From: MESE01 sp036675035
GTDB lineage: Bacteria; Pseudomonadota; Gammaproteobacteria; Burkholderiales; Burkholderiaceae_D
Length of the DNA stretch: 17,875 bases
Direction: 5' to 3'
NCBI GenBank assembly: GCA_036675035.1
Contig: JAKFFO010000160.1
Coordinates: 1-17,875, forward strand
Below, one piece after another: positions 1-7,564 of the stretch. How positions within the stretch are numbered: position 1 is the stretch's first letter; each line of letters begins with the position of its first letter. The position numbers and the translations under genes are program-made. Below the pieces are notes generated by a model. That model ran no database searches and was not told the DNA's origin. It was given only the letters and a program-made list of their open reading frames with translations.

Positions 1-123
1 TGCCACCCATCACGTGGAAACAGGCGGCTAATCAATTTGCCATTTTATTCGGCGAGCGATTCACCAATGCACTGAGCTGATTTTTAACCCCGACCTTTCA
101 CACACAAAATTTCGGACACCTCC
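1..123 (+). mobile_element. Right end of an IS256-family insertion sequence (partial, runs off the left edge)
   Basis: The + strand at about 95-123 reads CTTTCACACACAAAATTTCG followed by GACACCTCC. Read inwards, this gives GTCCGAAATTTTGTGTGTGA, which closely follows the terminal inverted repeat I remember for IS256 (GTCCG, an AT-rich stretch, TGTGTAAAAG). An open frame ending at position 80 has the Trp-Lys-x-Ala-x-Asn-Gln-Phe-Ala-Ile pattern found at the C-terminus of IS256-type transposases. The outer boundary at 123 is set by analogy with the six bases outside GTCCG in IS256. The other end and the target duplication lie outside the window. Confidence 0.7.
3..80 (+). CDS. C-terminal fragment of an IS256-family transposase
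   Basis: Frame 3 is open from the left edge to a TGA at 78-80 and encodes about 25 residues, PPITWKQAANQFAILFGERF then TNALS. The WKxAxNQFAIxFxxR pattern is typical of the last residues of Mutator/IS256-type DDE transposases, after the catalytic domain. Only the tail is visible, so intactness of the transposase cannot be judged. The stop lies about 43 bp inside the inferred IS end, a normal distance. The family call rests on this short tail and the adjacent inverted repeat supporting each other. Confidence 0.55.
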   Translation, partial: PPITWKQAANQFAILFGERFTNALS

Positions 124-386
124 GCATCCAAAGATTCCATAAGGTCGTTGTGAATATCTACTATTTTTTGATTTGAGTCGGTGAAACCGTAGTCACACTT
201 AGGAAATGCGTTATAGGCCTGGATGCAGCGTCTCAAAACCGGTGGCCTTAGATCCCCGACATTCAGCGCACCCGGTATGGGCCCACTGACGCCTTGGAAA
301 GTCAAAACATTCCATGGGGCCATTGTGGTGCATCCAGTCAGGATGAATGCTAGAGAACAAAGCAGTGCGGTGAATCGAGTAGACAT
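84..386 (-). CDS. Integron cassette 2: lipoprotein of unknown function, 3' end replaced by IS sequence
   Basis: This 100-residue reading frame starts at ATG 386, chosen because GAGGAG lies 10 nt upstream; the longer frame from 440 would run into the attC site. The N-terminus is a lipoprotein signal: a hydrophobic stretch ending in a lipobox, Leu-Thr-Gly-Cys, with Cys19 as the acylated residue, so a membrane-anchored periplasmic product is expected. The rest is unrecognised, with a Pro-rich middle and further Cys at 54 and 64. From about residue 88 the codons lie inside the IS256-type terminal repeat, so the last dozen residues are IS-encoded and the native C-terminus is lost. No attC follows the gene. 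It may still give a stable chimeric lipoprotein or may be dead. Confidence 0.65.
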   Translation of the reverse strand: MSTRFTALLCSLAFILTGCTTMAPWNVLTFQGVSGPIPGALNVGDLRPPVLRRCIQAYNAFPKCDYGFTDSNQKIVDIHNDLMESLDAEVSEILCVKGRG

Positions 387-416
387 ACCCTGTTCACTCC
401 TCAATCGAATGGTGAA

Positions 417-504
417 GCCCAACGCCGCGTTAACCAGCACGCGCCATGAGCCGCGAAGCGGCCTTCTCTTTGGTGCTTGTCTGGGTTGAACAACAAGTTA
501 TAGC
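417..504 (-). other. attC recombination site of cassette 1
   Basis: On the minus strand the site starts with the R'' box GCTATAAC (497-504) and ends with the R' box GTTGGGC (417-423), which fits the GTTRRRY consensus. The inner boxes are L'' GTTCAAC (485-491) and L' GTTAAC (429-434), imperfectly paired as in known attC sites. The centre holds a perfect inverted repeat, GCCGC-TTC-GCGGC (450-462). Length is 88 bp. The R'' box is the exact complement of the GTTATAGC at the cassette start (910-917), as expected when both come from one circular cassette. The site lies exactly between two minus-strand cassette genes. Confidence 0.9.
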
Positions 505-916
505 TACCACGATTAAAAACCATAAAGCACCGACTTACTTTTGATTGCGGAATCACCCACCACCGCAGTAATCGAATAACCAGATTCAATGTAGTCCTCT
601 CCACCTATAAGTACGCGGCCATCAGCAAAGTTGGCCTCAACCTCATAGCCTCCCTCGCCGCCAGCCACGTAGAAACGGACTTCAGTACTTTGCCCCTTTT
701 TTAGGACCGGGAGAACAATGTTACTCGTAACCCTTCCAGAACTATGGGTCAGCTTTAAAGCGGAAAGATCCTGGCCACTATCATTCTTAATCACAACATG
801 GGCAATCGGCTGAAACCAATGGCGCACACCAGCGGTAATAGCACCGGCAGCGAACCCGATTGCGATCAGCATGGCAATTCCTAATGTTTTCAAGGCACGA
901 CGCATATTAGCTATAA
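423..916 (-). mobile_element. Integron gene cassette 1
   Basis: The boundaries are the two predicted crossover points: between 917 and 916 at the attI junction (G then TTATAGC on the minus strand) and between 423 and 422 in the R' box of the attC. The 494-bp cassette contains one gene (513-905) that starts 11 bp after the junction, plus the attC. Such compactness is typical of cassettes. Base composition is clearly more AT-rich than the chromosomal genes from 2281 onwards. Confidence 0.85.
513..905 (-). CDS. Integron cassette 1: small membrane-anchored protein of unknown function
   Basis: The gene encodes 130 residues. Residues 8-27 form one hydrophobic segment (signal anchor or uncleaved signal), after Arg-Arg and Lys, so the remainder should face the periplasm. 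Residues 35-130 look like a small beta-rich domain: alternating hydrophobic strands, an NDSGQ turn near 41-45, a Gly-rich GGEGGYEVE segment and a GGEDYIESGYSI segment. I recall similar small beta-rich proteins in other integron cassettes but cannot name a family. There is no clear ribosome binding site before ATG 905; the start is only 11 bp from the attI junction, so translation may depend on sequence upstream in attI. As first cassette it is the best placed for transcription from an integron promoter. Confidence 0.8.
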   Translation of the reverse strand: MRRALKTLGIAMLIAIGFAAGAITAGVRHWFQPIAHVVIKNDSGQDLSALKLTHSSGRVTSNIVLPVLKKGQSTEVRFYVAGGEGGYEVEANFADGRVLIGGEDYIESGYSITAVVGDSAIKSKSVLYGF

Positions 917-975
917 CTGTTCATTTAACAGGACGGCTTGCGCCGTTATGCAAGGCGGCGAGCCGTTATGCATAT
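917..975 (-). other. attI-like integron primary recombination site
   Basis: The site lies between the integrase gene and cassette 1, where attI is expected. On the minus strand the crossover is at G917 followed by TTATAGC. Two direct repeats, GCCGTTATGCA on the + strand at 942-952 and 962-972, are spaced 20 bp apart and resemble the DR1/DR2 integrase-binding repeats of other attI sites. A short inverted repeat, CTGTT-N5-AACAG on the minus strand (917-931), abuts the crossover. The outer limit at about 975 is an estimate. Confidence 0.7.
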
Positions 976-1011
976 TCTTTTGATCGCACGCAAACCGCAT
1001 GGCGCCTGACC

Positions 1012-1051
1012 TTGGCACGATAGCTGTGTATTTATACAGCATTAAATAAAC
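1012..1051 (+). promoter_or_regulatory. Integrase promoter region overlapped by the LexA box
   Basis: A candidate -35 box TTGGCA (1012-1017) is followed at a short 15-bp spacing by TATACA (1033-1038), which lies inside the LexA operator. A start of transcription near 1045 would give a very short leader before the integrase. The -35/-10 assignment is weak because of the spacing; the position of the promoter is inferred mainly from the operator. Confidence 0.4.
1024..1039. promoter_or_regulatory. LexA (SOS) operator upstream of the integron integrase
   Basis: CTGTGTATTTATACAG matches the proteobacterial LexA consensus CTGT-N8-ACAG exactly and has the usual AT-rich alternating centre. It ends 12 bp before the GTG at 1052 and 24 bp before the ATG at 1064. 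LexA control of intI is well established for many mobile and chromosomal integrons, so repression in normal growth and induction by DNA damage or single-stranded DNA uptake is the expected behaviour here. Confidence 0.87.
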
Positions 1052-2047
1052 GTGAAACAAGGCATGCTCGAGACAATACCAGAAAGACAACCGCGATTGC
1101 TCGATCAATTGCGACGGTGCATTCGGGATAAACATTACAGCCCGAGCACCGAACGCACCTATGTCTATTGGGCAAGATGGTACATTCGCTTTCATGGGCT
1201 GCGCCCTCCCAAAGATATGGGGCCCAACGAGATCCGCACCTTCCTCTCGTATCTCAATAACGACCGACAAATCGCTGGCTCGACCTACAGCCAGGCATTA
1301 TGTGCGCTGTTGTTTTTGTACAAGGAAGTCCTCGGCATCGACTTGCCCTGGATCGAGGGAGTCAACCGTCCCCAGCGACCGCCAAAGCGGCCAGTGGTCT
1401 TGACGCAGATCGAAGTAAAACTTGTCCTGAACCAAATGAGCGGCGTCTACCAGCTGGTGGCACGCATGCTCTATGGCACTGGCATGCGTTTGTTCGAATG
1501 TATGCAATTGCGCATCAAAGACGTGGACCTGCAGCGCCGGGAAGTGCTGGTACGCGAAGGCAAAGGGGGTAAGGATCGCATCACGATCCTGCCACTGTCG
1601 CTTGTTCAAGCGTTGCGGGAACAGTTTGGGGTAGCGCGCGCCATGTTTGAGCAGGACCGTGCTCAAAACCGGCCGGGAGTCATGTTGCCGTATGCGCTCG
1701 AACGCAAGTATCCGAACGCGGCAACCCAGCTCGGTTGGTTCTGGGTATTTCCGTCCGATCACGAATCGACAGATCCGCGTACTGGCATTGTTCGTCGACA
1801 CCACCTTTATCCGCAAACCATTCAGCGAGCGGTTAAACGAGCCGTACTGGCGGCCAAGCTGACCAAACAGGCGTCGACGCACACGCTGCGGCATTGCTTT
1901 GCCACCCATCTGCTCGAAGCCGGCTATGACATACGTACCGTGCAGGAGTTACTGGGTCATGCCGATGTGTCGACCACGATGATTTATCTGCATGTGCTGA
2001 ACAAGGGAGGCAGGGGCATTATTTCGCCGGTTGATCATATCGGTTGA
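1052..2047 (+). CDS. intI: Integron integrase IntI (tyrosine recombinase)
   Basis: This 331-residue tyrosine recombinase joins attI and attC sites to insert and excise gene cassettes. Catalytic residues are all present: Arg146 (GTGMRLFE), a Lys in GKGGKDR (171/174), His277 and Arg280 in HTLRH, His303 in LLGHAD, and nucleophile Tyr312. The integron-specific insertion between the Arg and HxxR patches is seen at about 212-234 (LPYALERKYPNAATQLGWFW), which separates IntI from XerC/D. The N-terminal SAM-like core-binding domain covers about 15-105. Length is normal for IntI. The start is unsure: GTG 1052 or ATG 1064, neither with a well-spaced ribosome site. It is divergent from the cassettes and carries a LexA box upstream. 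It appears intact and probably active. Confidence 0.95.
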   Translation: MKQGMLETIPERQPRLLDQLRRCIRDKHYSPSTERTYVYWARWYIRFHGLRPPKDMGPNEIRTFLSYLNNDRQIAGSTYSQALCALLFLYKEVLGIDLPWIEGVNRPQRPPKRPVVLTQIEVKLVLNQMSGVYQLVARMLYGTGMRLFECMQLRIKDVDLQRREVLVREGKGGKDRITILPLSLVQALREQFGVARAMFEQDRAQNRPGVMLPYALERKYPNAATQLGWFWVFPSDHESTDPRTGIVRRHHLYPQTIQRAVKRAVLAAKLTKQASTHTLRHCFATHLLEAGYDIRTVQELLGHADVSTTMIYLHVLNKGGRGIISPVDHIG

Positions 2048-2280
2048 TGTGCCACGGCACGTACTGAGGAATGCCATAAGGGGGGGGGTGAAGGTCTGCT
2101 ATGGAGCGTCATCGCCACTGACCGCTATGGAGCGAATGAACGGGGCCGGCTAACTTCGGCTTTCGCTGCTTTGCGGACGGTTACCCCGGAAGATGAATTC
2201 ACAGCAGCATGTCAAACTTCGAAGTTCGCAATCCGACACATCCTGCCAAGTCACTCCGCAACTTTTACAGATTTCCCCGC
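2048..2280. other. Gene-free gap between intI and the cyclic-di-GMP gene
   Basis: No convincing gene is visible. The gap holds a short dyad GTGCC-AC-GGCAC (2049-2060) right after the integrase stop, a run of nine G (2080-2088), and a direct repeat GCTATGGAGCG at 2098-2108 and 2124-2134. A 124-residue frame at 2209-2583 overlaps the end of the minus-strand GGDEF/EAL gene and looks like a shadow. No clear terminator serves the two convergent genes. Confidence 0.4.
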
Positions 2281-5200
2281 TCAATCCCGGATCGACGGCA
2301 GGCCGCCGACATGATTGCTAAAGAACGTCGCAAACTCGTCCGCTGCGATCGGCCGGCTGAAATAGTAGCCCTGCACTTCATCGCAGGCGTTGTCGCGCAG
2401 GATGTTTTCCTGTTCCAGCGTCTCCACGCCTTCGGCCACCACCCGCAGGCTCAAGGTCTTGCCCATCGCGATAATGGCTTCGGTAATTGCCTTGTCCCCG
2501 TTGTTGGTTGCGATATCGCGAATGAACGAACGGTCCACCTTCAGCGTGTCGATCGGAAAGTGCTTGAGCTGCCCAAGCGATGAATACCCGGTGCCGAAAT
2601 CGTCGATCGCCAGTCGTATGCCCATTTTCTTGATGGCAGTCAGCAGCTTGATTGCGTGTGCCGGATTGTGGACCACCATGCCTTCGGTAATCTCCAGTTC
2701 CAGAAGATGCGGGTCCATTCCGGTCTGCTGTAATACCTCGGCGATGTCCTTGAGCAGGTTCGGGTCGGCGAACTGCCTTACCGACAGATTGACCGCCATT
2801 GAGATCGTGGGCAATCCTTGCCGCTGCCACGCGACATTCTGTGCGCAGGCTGTCTGGAGCACCCATTTGCCGATCGACACGATCATCCCGGTTTCTTCCG
2901 CCACCGGGATGAACTGGATCGGCGATACCGATCCGAGTTCGAGATTATTCCAGCGCAGCAGCGCTTCCACGCCATTGATCTCTCTGGTCTTGAGATCAAG
3001 CTTTGCCTGATAGTGCAACATGAACTCGTTTCGCTCCATCGCGTGCCGCAGGTGGGCTTCCAGCGCCAGGCGTTCGAGCGATTGCGTCTTGATCTCCGGC
3101 GAATAGAACTGCGAATTGTTCTTGCCTTCTTCCTTCGCGAAATACATTGCGATATCGGCATTCTTCATCAGCGATTTTTCGTCCTTGCCATCGGCCGGAT
3201 ACATGGCGATGCCGATGCTGGCGGTCACCCGGCATTCCTGTCCGAACAAGGTGACCGGCTGAATGGTCGCATCGAGCAGTTTGCGTGCAACCGCTTCAGC
3301 CGGGATCCGATCGTTCATTTCCTGCACCAGTACCACGAACTCGTCGCCGCCCAGGCGCGCGATCACATCGCTGGCACGCAACACGCCCTTGAATCTCGCG
3401 GTGATCTCTTTCAGTAACATATCGCCGGCTTCATGGCCGAGCGTATCGTTGATGAACTTGAAGCGGTCGAGGTCGATGAACAGCACTGCAAAGCTGCGCT
3501 GATATCTTTGCGCGGTGGTGAGGGCGCCGTTAAGCAGGTGGCTGAACAGGACCCGATTGGGCAGTCCGGTCAAGCCATCATGCGTCGCCAGGTACTGGAT
3601 GCGCTCTTCGGCGATTTTCTGGTCGGTGATTTCGCGCGCCACGCCGCGATAGCCGACCAGCCGACCGGCCTTGTTGAAGATCGGCTCGCCGCTGACACTG
3701 ATGTAGTATGGGCGACCGTCGTCCAGTATCCGGTACATGATCACGTCGCGATATGATTCATGCGACGCGAGCAGGTCACGGTAGGCATCCCAGCCACCTT
3801 CATGTTGAATCTCAAATCCGGCGTCCCATGCACGCCTTCCCTGCAACAATTCCTCGATCTCTACCTTGTTCTCATGGCGGCTTTCCATACGCGTGAAGCG
3901 GAATTCCGCATCCTGTTCCCAATACCAGTCCGATGAAAGATTGGTCAGCGCGCGGAAGCGTTCTTCGCTTTCGCGCACGATCCGCTCGGCTTTCTTGCGT
4001 TGCAGGTACTGTCCGAACTGGCTGCCAATCACCCGAACTGCCTGCAACAACCGCTCGTCGGGCTCTCGAATGCTTGAATTGGTAAATGCGAGCAGAGATA
4101 CCACCTTTCCCTCGGATACAACCGGAACGGAAAAAGCCGCCGGCTGTTCTGCGTGGGCCAGAAAATACGATTCGCCTCTAGACTTGAATTTGTCGTCAAC
4201 CCTTACGTCGGCAATCCACGCAGGCTCGCGCGAATCCCACGTATCCTTCATGTAACTGCCGTTGCCGACCGTGAGCTTGCCGACCATTTCTTCGTAAAAC
4301 GCAAGCGCAGGTGCAGGGGCACCGGCGTTTGCCCAGCCGAGATCGAGACGCAACGTGTCCGGTTCCTCGCCCTCGACCCAATACCCGCCGAAGTCCCATT
4401 TTTCGGATTCGCAGATGTGGCGAAGAATCATCTCCGCGGCGCGCCGTATGCTGGGCGCCTCGGAAAGGCCAAGCGTGATTTTGTGTTCCAGCTGCAGCAG
4501 CCTTTCTTCACGGCGGCGCTTGGTGATGTCGCGCATGATTCCACGAAATCCGTTTGGCTGGCCGTCCGCATCGCGGGCCAACTGGATCGAGCCTTCAACC
4601 TGCACGACCGTGCCGTCCTTGTGGATATGCTCCCAGTAGGTGCTGTGTTTGGAGACACCGGTAGCAAAAACTTCTTTGAACGCGTCCGAAACCACTTTGG
4701 CCATCTCGGGGGTCTGATACTCCAGGTAATGCATTCGCTCGATTTCTTCCGCGCTATAGCCGACCATCCGATAGAACGCAGGGTTATGCATTCGCTGCTT
4801 TCCGCGCAGATCGACTTCGTAATACGCGTCGTCGATACTTTCAAGTATGCCGCGGTATTTTTCCTCGCTGTGGCGCAGCGACTGCTCCATTTTGCGACGT
4901 GCGGTCACGTCCCGCATGATGCCGCGAAAGCCAGTCGGCTCTCCGGTGGAATTCCGGATCAAATGCACTGAGCCTTCCACGCGTATGCGGCTGCCGTCCT
5001 TGCAGAGCGCGTTCCAGTCTTCGCTCAGCGTCGGCGCCCCCGTCCGGTAGACTTTGTTGAACGTCGCGAATACCTTGTTCAAGTCTTCAGGCGCAATATA
5101 GTTTCGATAACTGAGGTTTTCAAGTTCGGCATCGGAATAGCCGAACATTCGGGACATCGCGGAATTGTGACAAATCAGATTTCCCGCCAGGTCGTTCTCG

Positions 5201-5820
5201 TAATACAGATCCTCGATGCCTTCGAGCACGGTACGGTAGCGTTCTTCACTGGCACGCAGCGCCGCTTCGGCGCGTTCGCGTTCGGCTTCGCGTTCGAAAT
5301 TGTTCAAGCCGAACGAGATGTTGCCGGCCATGCGCTCAAGCAGTTGCATCGTTTCAGCGTCGAAGCTATTTTTATGAGCGGAATACAGAAGCAGTACGCC
5401 GATCGCATGGCCGGCATGTATCAGAGGTATTGCAGCCGCTGCGACTATGCCCGAACTCTCCGCAATCTTGTGCCAATGCCGGGTCCGTTGGTCGGCCAGG
5501 AAGTCATTGCTGATACAGGAGGTCAGAGTACGAAAAGCGGTGCCGACCAGGCCCTGGCCTTCGCGGGATTCTGCGTTGACCGATATGCCGGCGTTGCGCA
5601 TCCGATAGGCGCCCTTTCCCGCGACTGCGGCAAATTCGATCCGCGCGGTAGTGGAATCCGGGAGCCCGACTGCGACCGCCAGGAACCTGTCGCCTATCAT
5701 CGCCGCATCGCAAACTCTCTGATAGAGCTCTTGCGGCGTGGTCGCATGCAAAACCGCTTCATTGATCGCGCCGAGCATGGCATACATGATCGCGCGTTGC
5801 TCGAATGCCTGATTGGACAA
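2281..5820 (-). CDS. Multi-sensor cyclic-di-GMP protein (GAF-PAS-PAS-GAF-PAS-GGDEF-EAL)
   Basis: This 1179-residue, apparently cytoplasmic protein has no clear membrane segment. Domains in order: GAF about 15-175, PAS about 187-312, PAS about 316-438, GAF about 442-608, PAS about 614-736, GGDEF about 741-910, EAL about 915-1165. The diguanylate cyclase motif GGDEF (824-828) is intact and preceded at the right spacing by the inhibitory I-site RASD (815-818). The phosphodiesterase motifs are intact: EAL (952-954), NLSVRQF, ELEITEG, DDFGTGYSSL, KVDRSF, VVAEGVET. Synthesis or breakdown of c-di-GMP is therefore possible in principle. The first two PAS domains resemble each other (EGS, GFRGIMRD-T-RR), suggesting duplication. 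The start is a TTG with a poor ribosome site; ATG at residue 12 (5787) is the alternative. The gene appears monocistronic. Confidence 0.93.
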   Translation of the reverse strand: MSNQAFEQRAIMYAMLGAINEAVLHATTPQELYQRVCDAAMIGDRFLAVAVGLPDSTTARIEFAAVAGKGAYRMRNAGISVNAESREGQGLVGTAFRTLTSCISNDFLADQRTRHWHKIAESSGIVAAAAIPLIHAGHAIGVLLLYSAHKNSFDAETMQLLERMAGNISFGLNNFEREAERERAEAALRASEERYRTVLEGIEDLYYENDLAGNLICHNSAMSRMFGYSDAELENLSYRNYIAPEDLNKVFATFNKVYRTGAPTLSEDWNALCKDGSRIRVEGSVHLIRNSTGEPTGFRGIMRDVTARRKMEQSLRHSEEKYRGILESIDDAYYEVDLRGKQRMHNPAFYRMVGYSAEEIERMHYLEYQTPEMAKVVSDAFKEVFATGVSKHSTYWEHIHKDGTVVQVEGSIQLARDADGQPNGFRGIMRDITKRRREERLLQLEHKITLGLSEAPSIRRAAEMILRHICESEKWDFGGYWVEGEEPDTLRLDLGWANAGAPAPALAFYEEMVGKLTVGNGSYMKDTWDSREPAWIADVRVDDKFKSRGESYFLAHAEQPAAFSVPVVSEGKVVSLLAFTNSSIREPDERLLQAVRVIGSQFGQYLQRKKAERIVRESEERFRALTNLSSDWYWEQDAEFRFTRMESRHENKVEIEELLQGRRAWDAGFEIQHEGGWDAYRDLLASHESYRDVIMYRILDDGRPYYISVSGEPIFNKAGRLVGYRGVAREITDQKIAEERIQYLATHDGLTGLPNRVLFSHLLNGALTTAQRYQRSFAVLFIDLDRFKFINDTLGHEAGDMLLKEITARFKGVLRASDVIARLGGDEFVVLVQEMNDRIPAEAVARKLLDATIQPVTLFGQECRVTASIGIAMYPADGKDEKSLMKNADIAMYFAKEEGKNNSQFYSPEIKTQSLERLALEAHLRHAMERNEFMLHYQAKLDLKTREINGVEALLRWNNLELGSVSPIQFIPVAEETGMIVSIGKWVLQTACAQNVAWQRQGLPTISMAVNLSVRQFADPNLLKDIAEVLQQTGMDPHLLELEITEGMVVHNPAHAIKLLTAIKKMGIRLAIDDFGTGYSSLGQLKHFPIDTLKVDRSFIRDIATNNGDKAITEAIIAMGKTLSLRVVAEGVETLEQENILRDNACDEVQGYYFSRPIAADEFATFFSNHVGGLPSIRD

Positions 5821-5982
5821 GATACTTAACCGTTGATTGTTGGCCGATATGGAAGTCTACAATGCGGCATAGTGCTTTGAGGCAATAGTTAATTTAAACA
5901 TAACGCCGTTTGCGAAAATGATACTTTGCAAGCCGCCGAACATAAAACGGACCGGCGCTCAACGCATCGGCGGTCGCATGAA

Positions 5983-7260
5983 TCAGCGATGCGCGGCGAG
6001 CGCCGGCGCCATCAATGTAATTCCCTTCAGCGGCAGGCGCAGCGCGACCACGGCGGCGATCAGCAAAAGAGCCCCGGCCGCGCCGAAGGCGACCCAGTGG
6101 GTGCCGAAAGTCTCATAACCCCATCCGCCGAGCCATGAACTGATCATCGCGCCCACCTGATGGCCGAGGTAAGCCCAGCCATACAATATGCCGACCAGGC
6201 GCACGCCATAAACGTCAGCCAGCATGGCCGACGACAGCGCGATACTGCCGGCCCAGACCAGGCCGCCGATCGAAGCCGCCGCATACAGTTCCCAATGCGT
6301 GCCCACCACCAGCAACGCAAAGAAGCCGAGTCCGCGTATGAAGTAGATGGCCGCGAGGATGTTCCGGCGCGGCAGCGTATCCGACAGGCGCCCGAGCACC
6401 AGCGTGCCGAAGATCGCGACCAGTCCGATCAGGCCGATACCATAGGAGCTTGTCATCGCATCGAAGCCGTGATCCATCAGCATTGGCATGCCGTGGGTGC
6501 CCAGCAGATTCATGCTGAACCCGCACGCGAACAGTCCGAACACAATTTTCCAGAACGGGGCAGTACGAACTGCGTCGCCGAAGGTGCCGCTTCCGGGCAT
6601 CGCGGTCGACGCGGTGGCTCCTGCAGCGATCTGCCCGGCAAGCAAATCGGTGTTCGGCGGTGCGATGTCGCGAATCACGAACAGCGCGACCGGAATCGTG
6701 AAAATGGTGAAGACCGCGGCGAACCCGACAAGAGTCGATTGCCAGCCGACCGATTCGATGGCGAAAGTCAGCGCCGGCGTCATCACCGCAATGCCGGCCA
6801 TGGAGCCGGTCGACAGGAAGAAAAGAGCCATCCCGCGGCGGCGCGTAAACCAGCGGCTGATCACCGGCGTGAGCGCGACCGGGCTGGTGAATGCAAGGCC
6901 GATCGACATCAGCACGCCGAAGGAAAGCAGAAAGGTGACGGGACTGCGCGCGGTGACGGTCCAGATCGTGGATAAAACGACAATGGCGGTACCAACCAGC
7001 AGCACGAATCGAGTGCCGAAGCGGCTCACCAGGTGTCCGGCCAGCGGCATGCCGAGGCCGTAGCACAGCATGCCTATTGCGACGATGCCGGCGAGCAGGC
7101 TGCGGCTGAATCCGAGGTCTTCGGCCATCGGCAGGAAAAACGGACCGATGCCCATACGCATGCCAACCGTGAGCAGGGTCAGCAGACTTGCCGCTGCGAC
7201 GATATTCCATCCCGCATACCAGTTCGGAGGGCTTTTTTCGATCACTTCTGATTTTTCCAT
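5983..7260 (-). CDS. Major facilitator superfamily transporter
   Basis: This 425-residue, very hydrophobic protein has about 12 predicted membrane helices, from about residue 18 to 415, with a central loop rich in Ala/Gly/Ser around 215-235. The loop between helices 2 and 3 carries GHLVSRFGTR, a form of the MFS motif A, and a second copy in the C-terminal half reads GRLSDTLPRR. An RWFTRRRGMA segment after helix 4 is typical of the monocarboxylate/oxalate-formate-like MFS branch, so a small organic acid is a reasonable but unproven substrate. The N-terminus, with Lys/Glu then PPNWYAGW, supports the chosen start, though the ribosome site is weak. It is divergent from the flavin protein at 7565. 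Confidence 0.88.
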   Translation of the reverse strand: MEKSEVIEKSPPNWYAGWNIVAAASLLTLLTVGMRMGIGPFFLPMAEDLGFSRSLLAGIVAIGMLCYGLGMPLAGHLVSRFGTRFVLLVGTAIVVLSTIWTVTARSPVTFLLSFGVLMSIGLAFTSPVALTPVISRWFTRRRGMALFFLSTGSMAGIAVMTPALTFAIESVGWQSTLVGFAAVFTIFTIPVALFVIRDIAPPNTDLLAGQIAAGATASTAMPGSGTFGDAVRTAPFWKIVFGLFACGFSMNLLGTHGMPMLMDHGFDAMTSSYGIGLIGLVAIFGTLVLGRLSDTLPRRNILAAIYFIRGLGFFALLVVGTHWELYAAASIGGLVWAGSIALSSAMLADVYGVRLVGILYGWAYLGHQVGAMISSWLGGWGYETFGTHWVAFGAAGALLLIAAVVALRLPLKGITLMAPALAAHR

Positions 7261-7564
7261 TTTTATCTAATGTCGACTATCCATCTGCATGCTTTGCGTA
7301 CGCCGGATTTGAATGGTGATTTTTGCAATGCCCGGCGCACGCCGCGAATCGATTTCGTGCGGCATGACAAGATAACTCAAAAGCCCGATTCGGGTTGAAC
7401 ACAGAATTCATCGCATCGCATCGATGACATGAAAAATTTTCGCTGCGCCGGTGCGGCTTCAGTTGCCGCCGGTATTTTCGCTGCGCTCGAACTTTTCCAT
7501 CTTTTATGCGTCGCTTGTTATGGGCTGTTATACAGGCGACAAATCACTTGAAACGGAGAATGCG
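7261..7564. promoter_or_regulatory. Intergenic region between divergent MFS and flavin-protein genes
   Basis: No gene is visible; a frame extending upstream of 7565 lacks a ribosome site. Two features could be regulatory: an 11-bp dyad CCCGA-T-TCGGG (7384-7394) and a triple CATCG tandem (7409-7423). TATACA at about 7529-7534 is a possible -10 box for the rightward gene, without a good -35. Both flanking genes must have their promoters here. Confidence 0.35.

Noticed and set aside
1..83. attC of cassette 2
   Set aside because: I looked for an R''/L''/L'/R' set after the lipoprotein gene on the minus strand and found none; the stretch is explained by an IS256-type end and transposase tail.
1298..1909. 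203-residue minus-strand frame inside intI
   Set aside because: Antisense shadow of a complete integrase gene with all catalytic motifs.
6215..7210. 331-residue minus-strand frame inside the MFS gene
   Set aside because: Another frame of the transporter gene on the same strand; Arg/His-rich without membrane segments, and the 12-helix frame is clearly the real one.
7409..7423. CRISPR or longer tandem repeat
   Set aside because: Only three CATCG copies; no spacer-repeat structure here or elsewhere in the window.
7451..7564. Longer start for the PNPOx-like protein
   Set aside because: GGAG is correctly placed only for ATG 7565, and the extension does not belong to the known fold.
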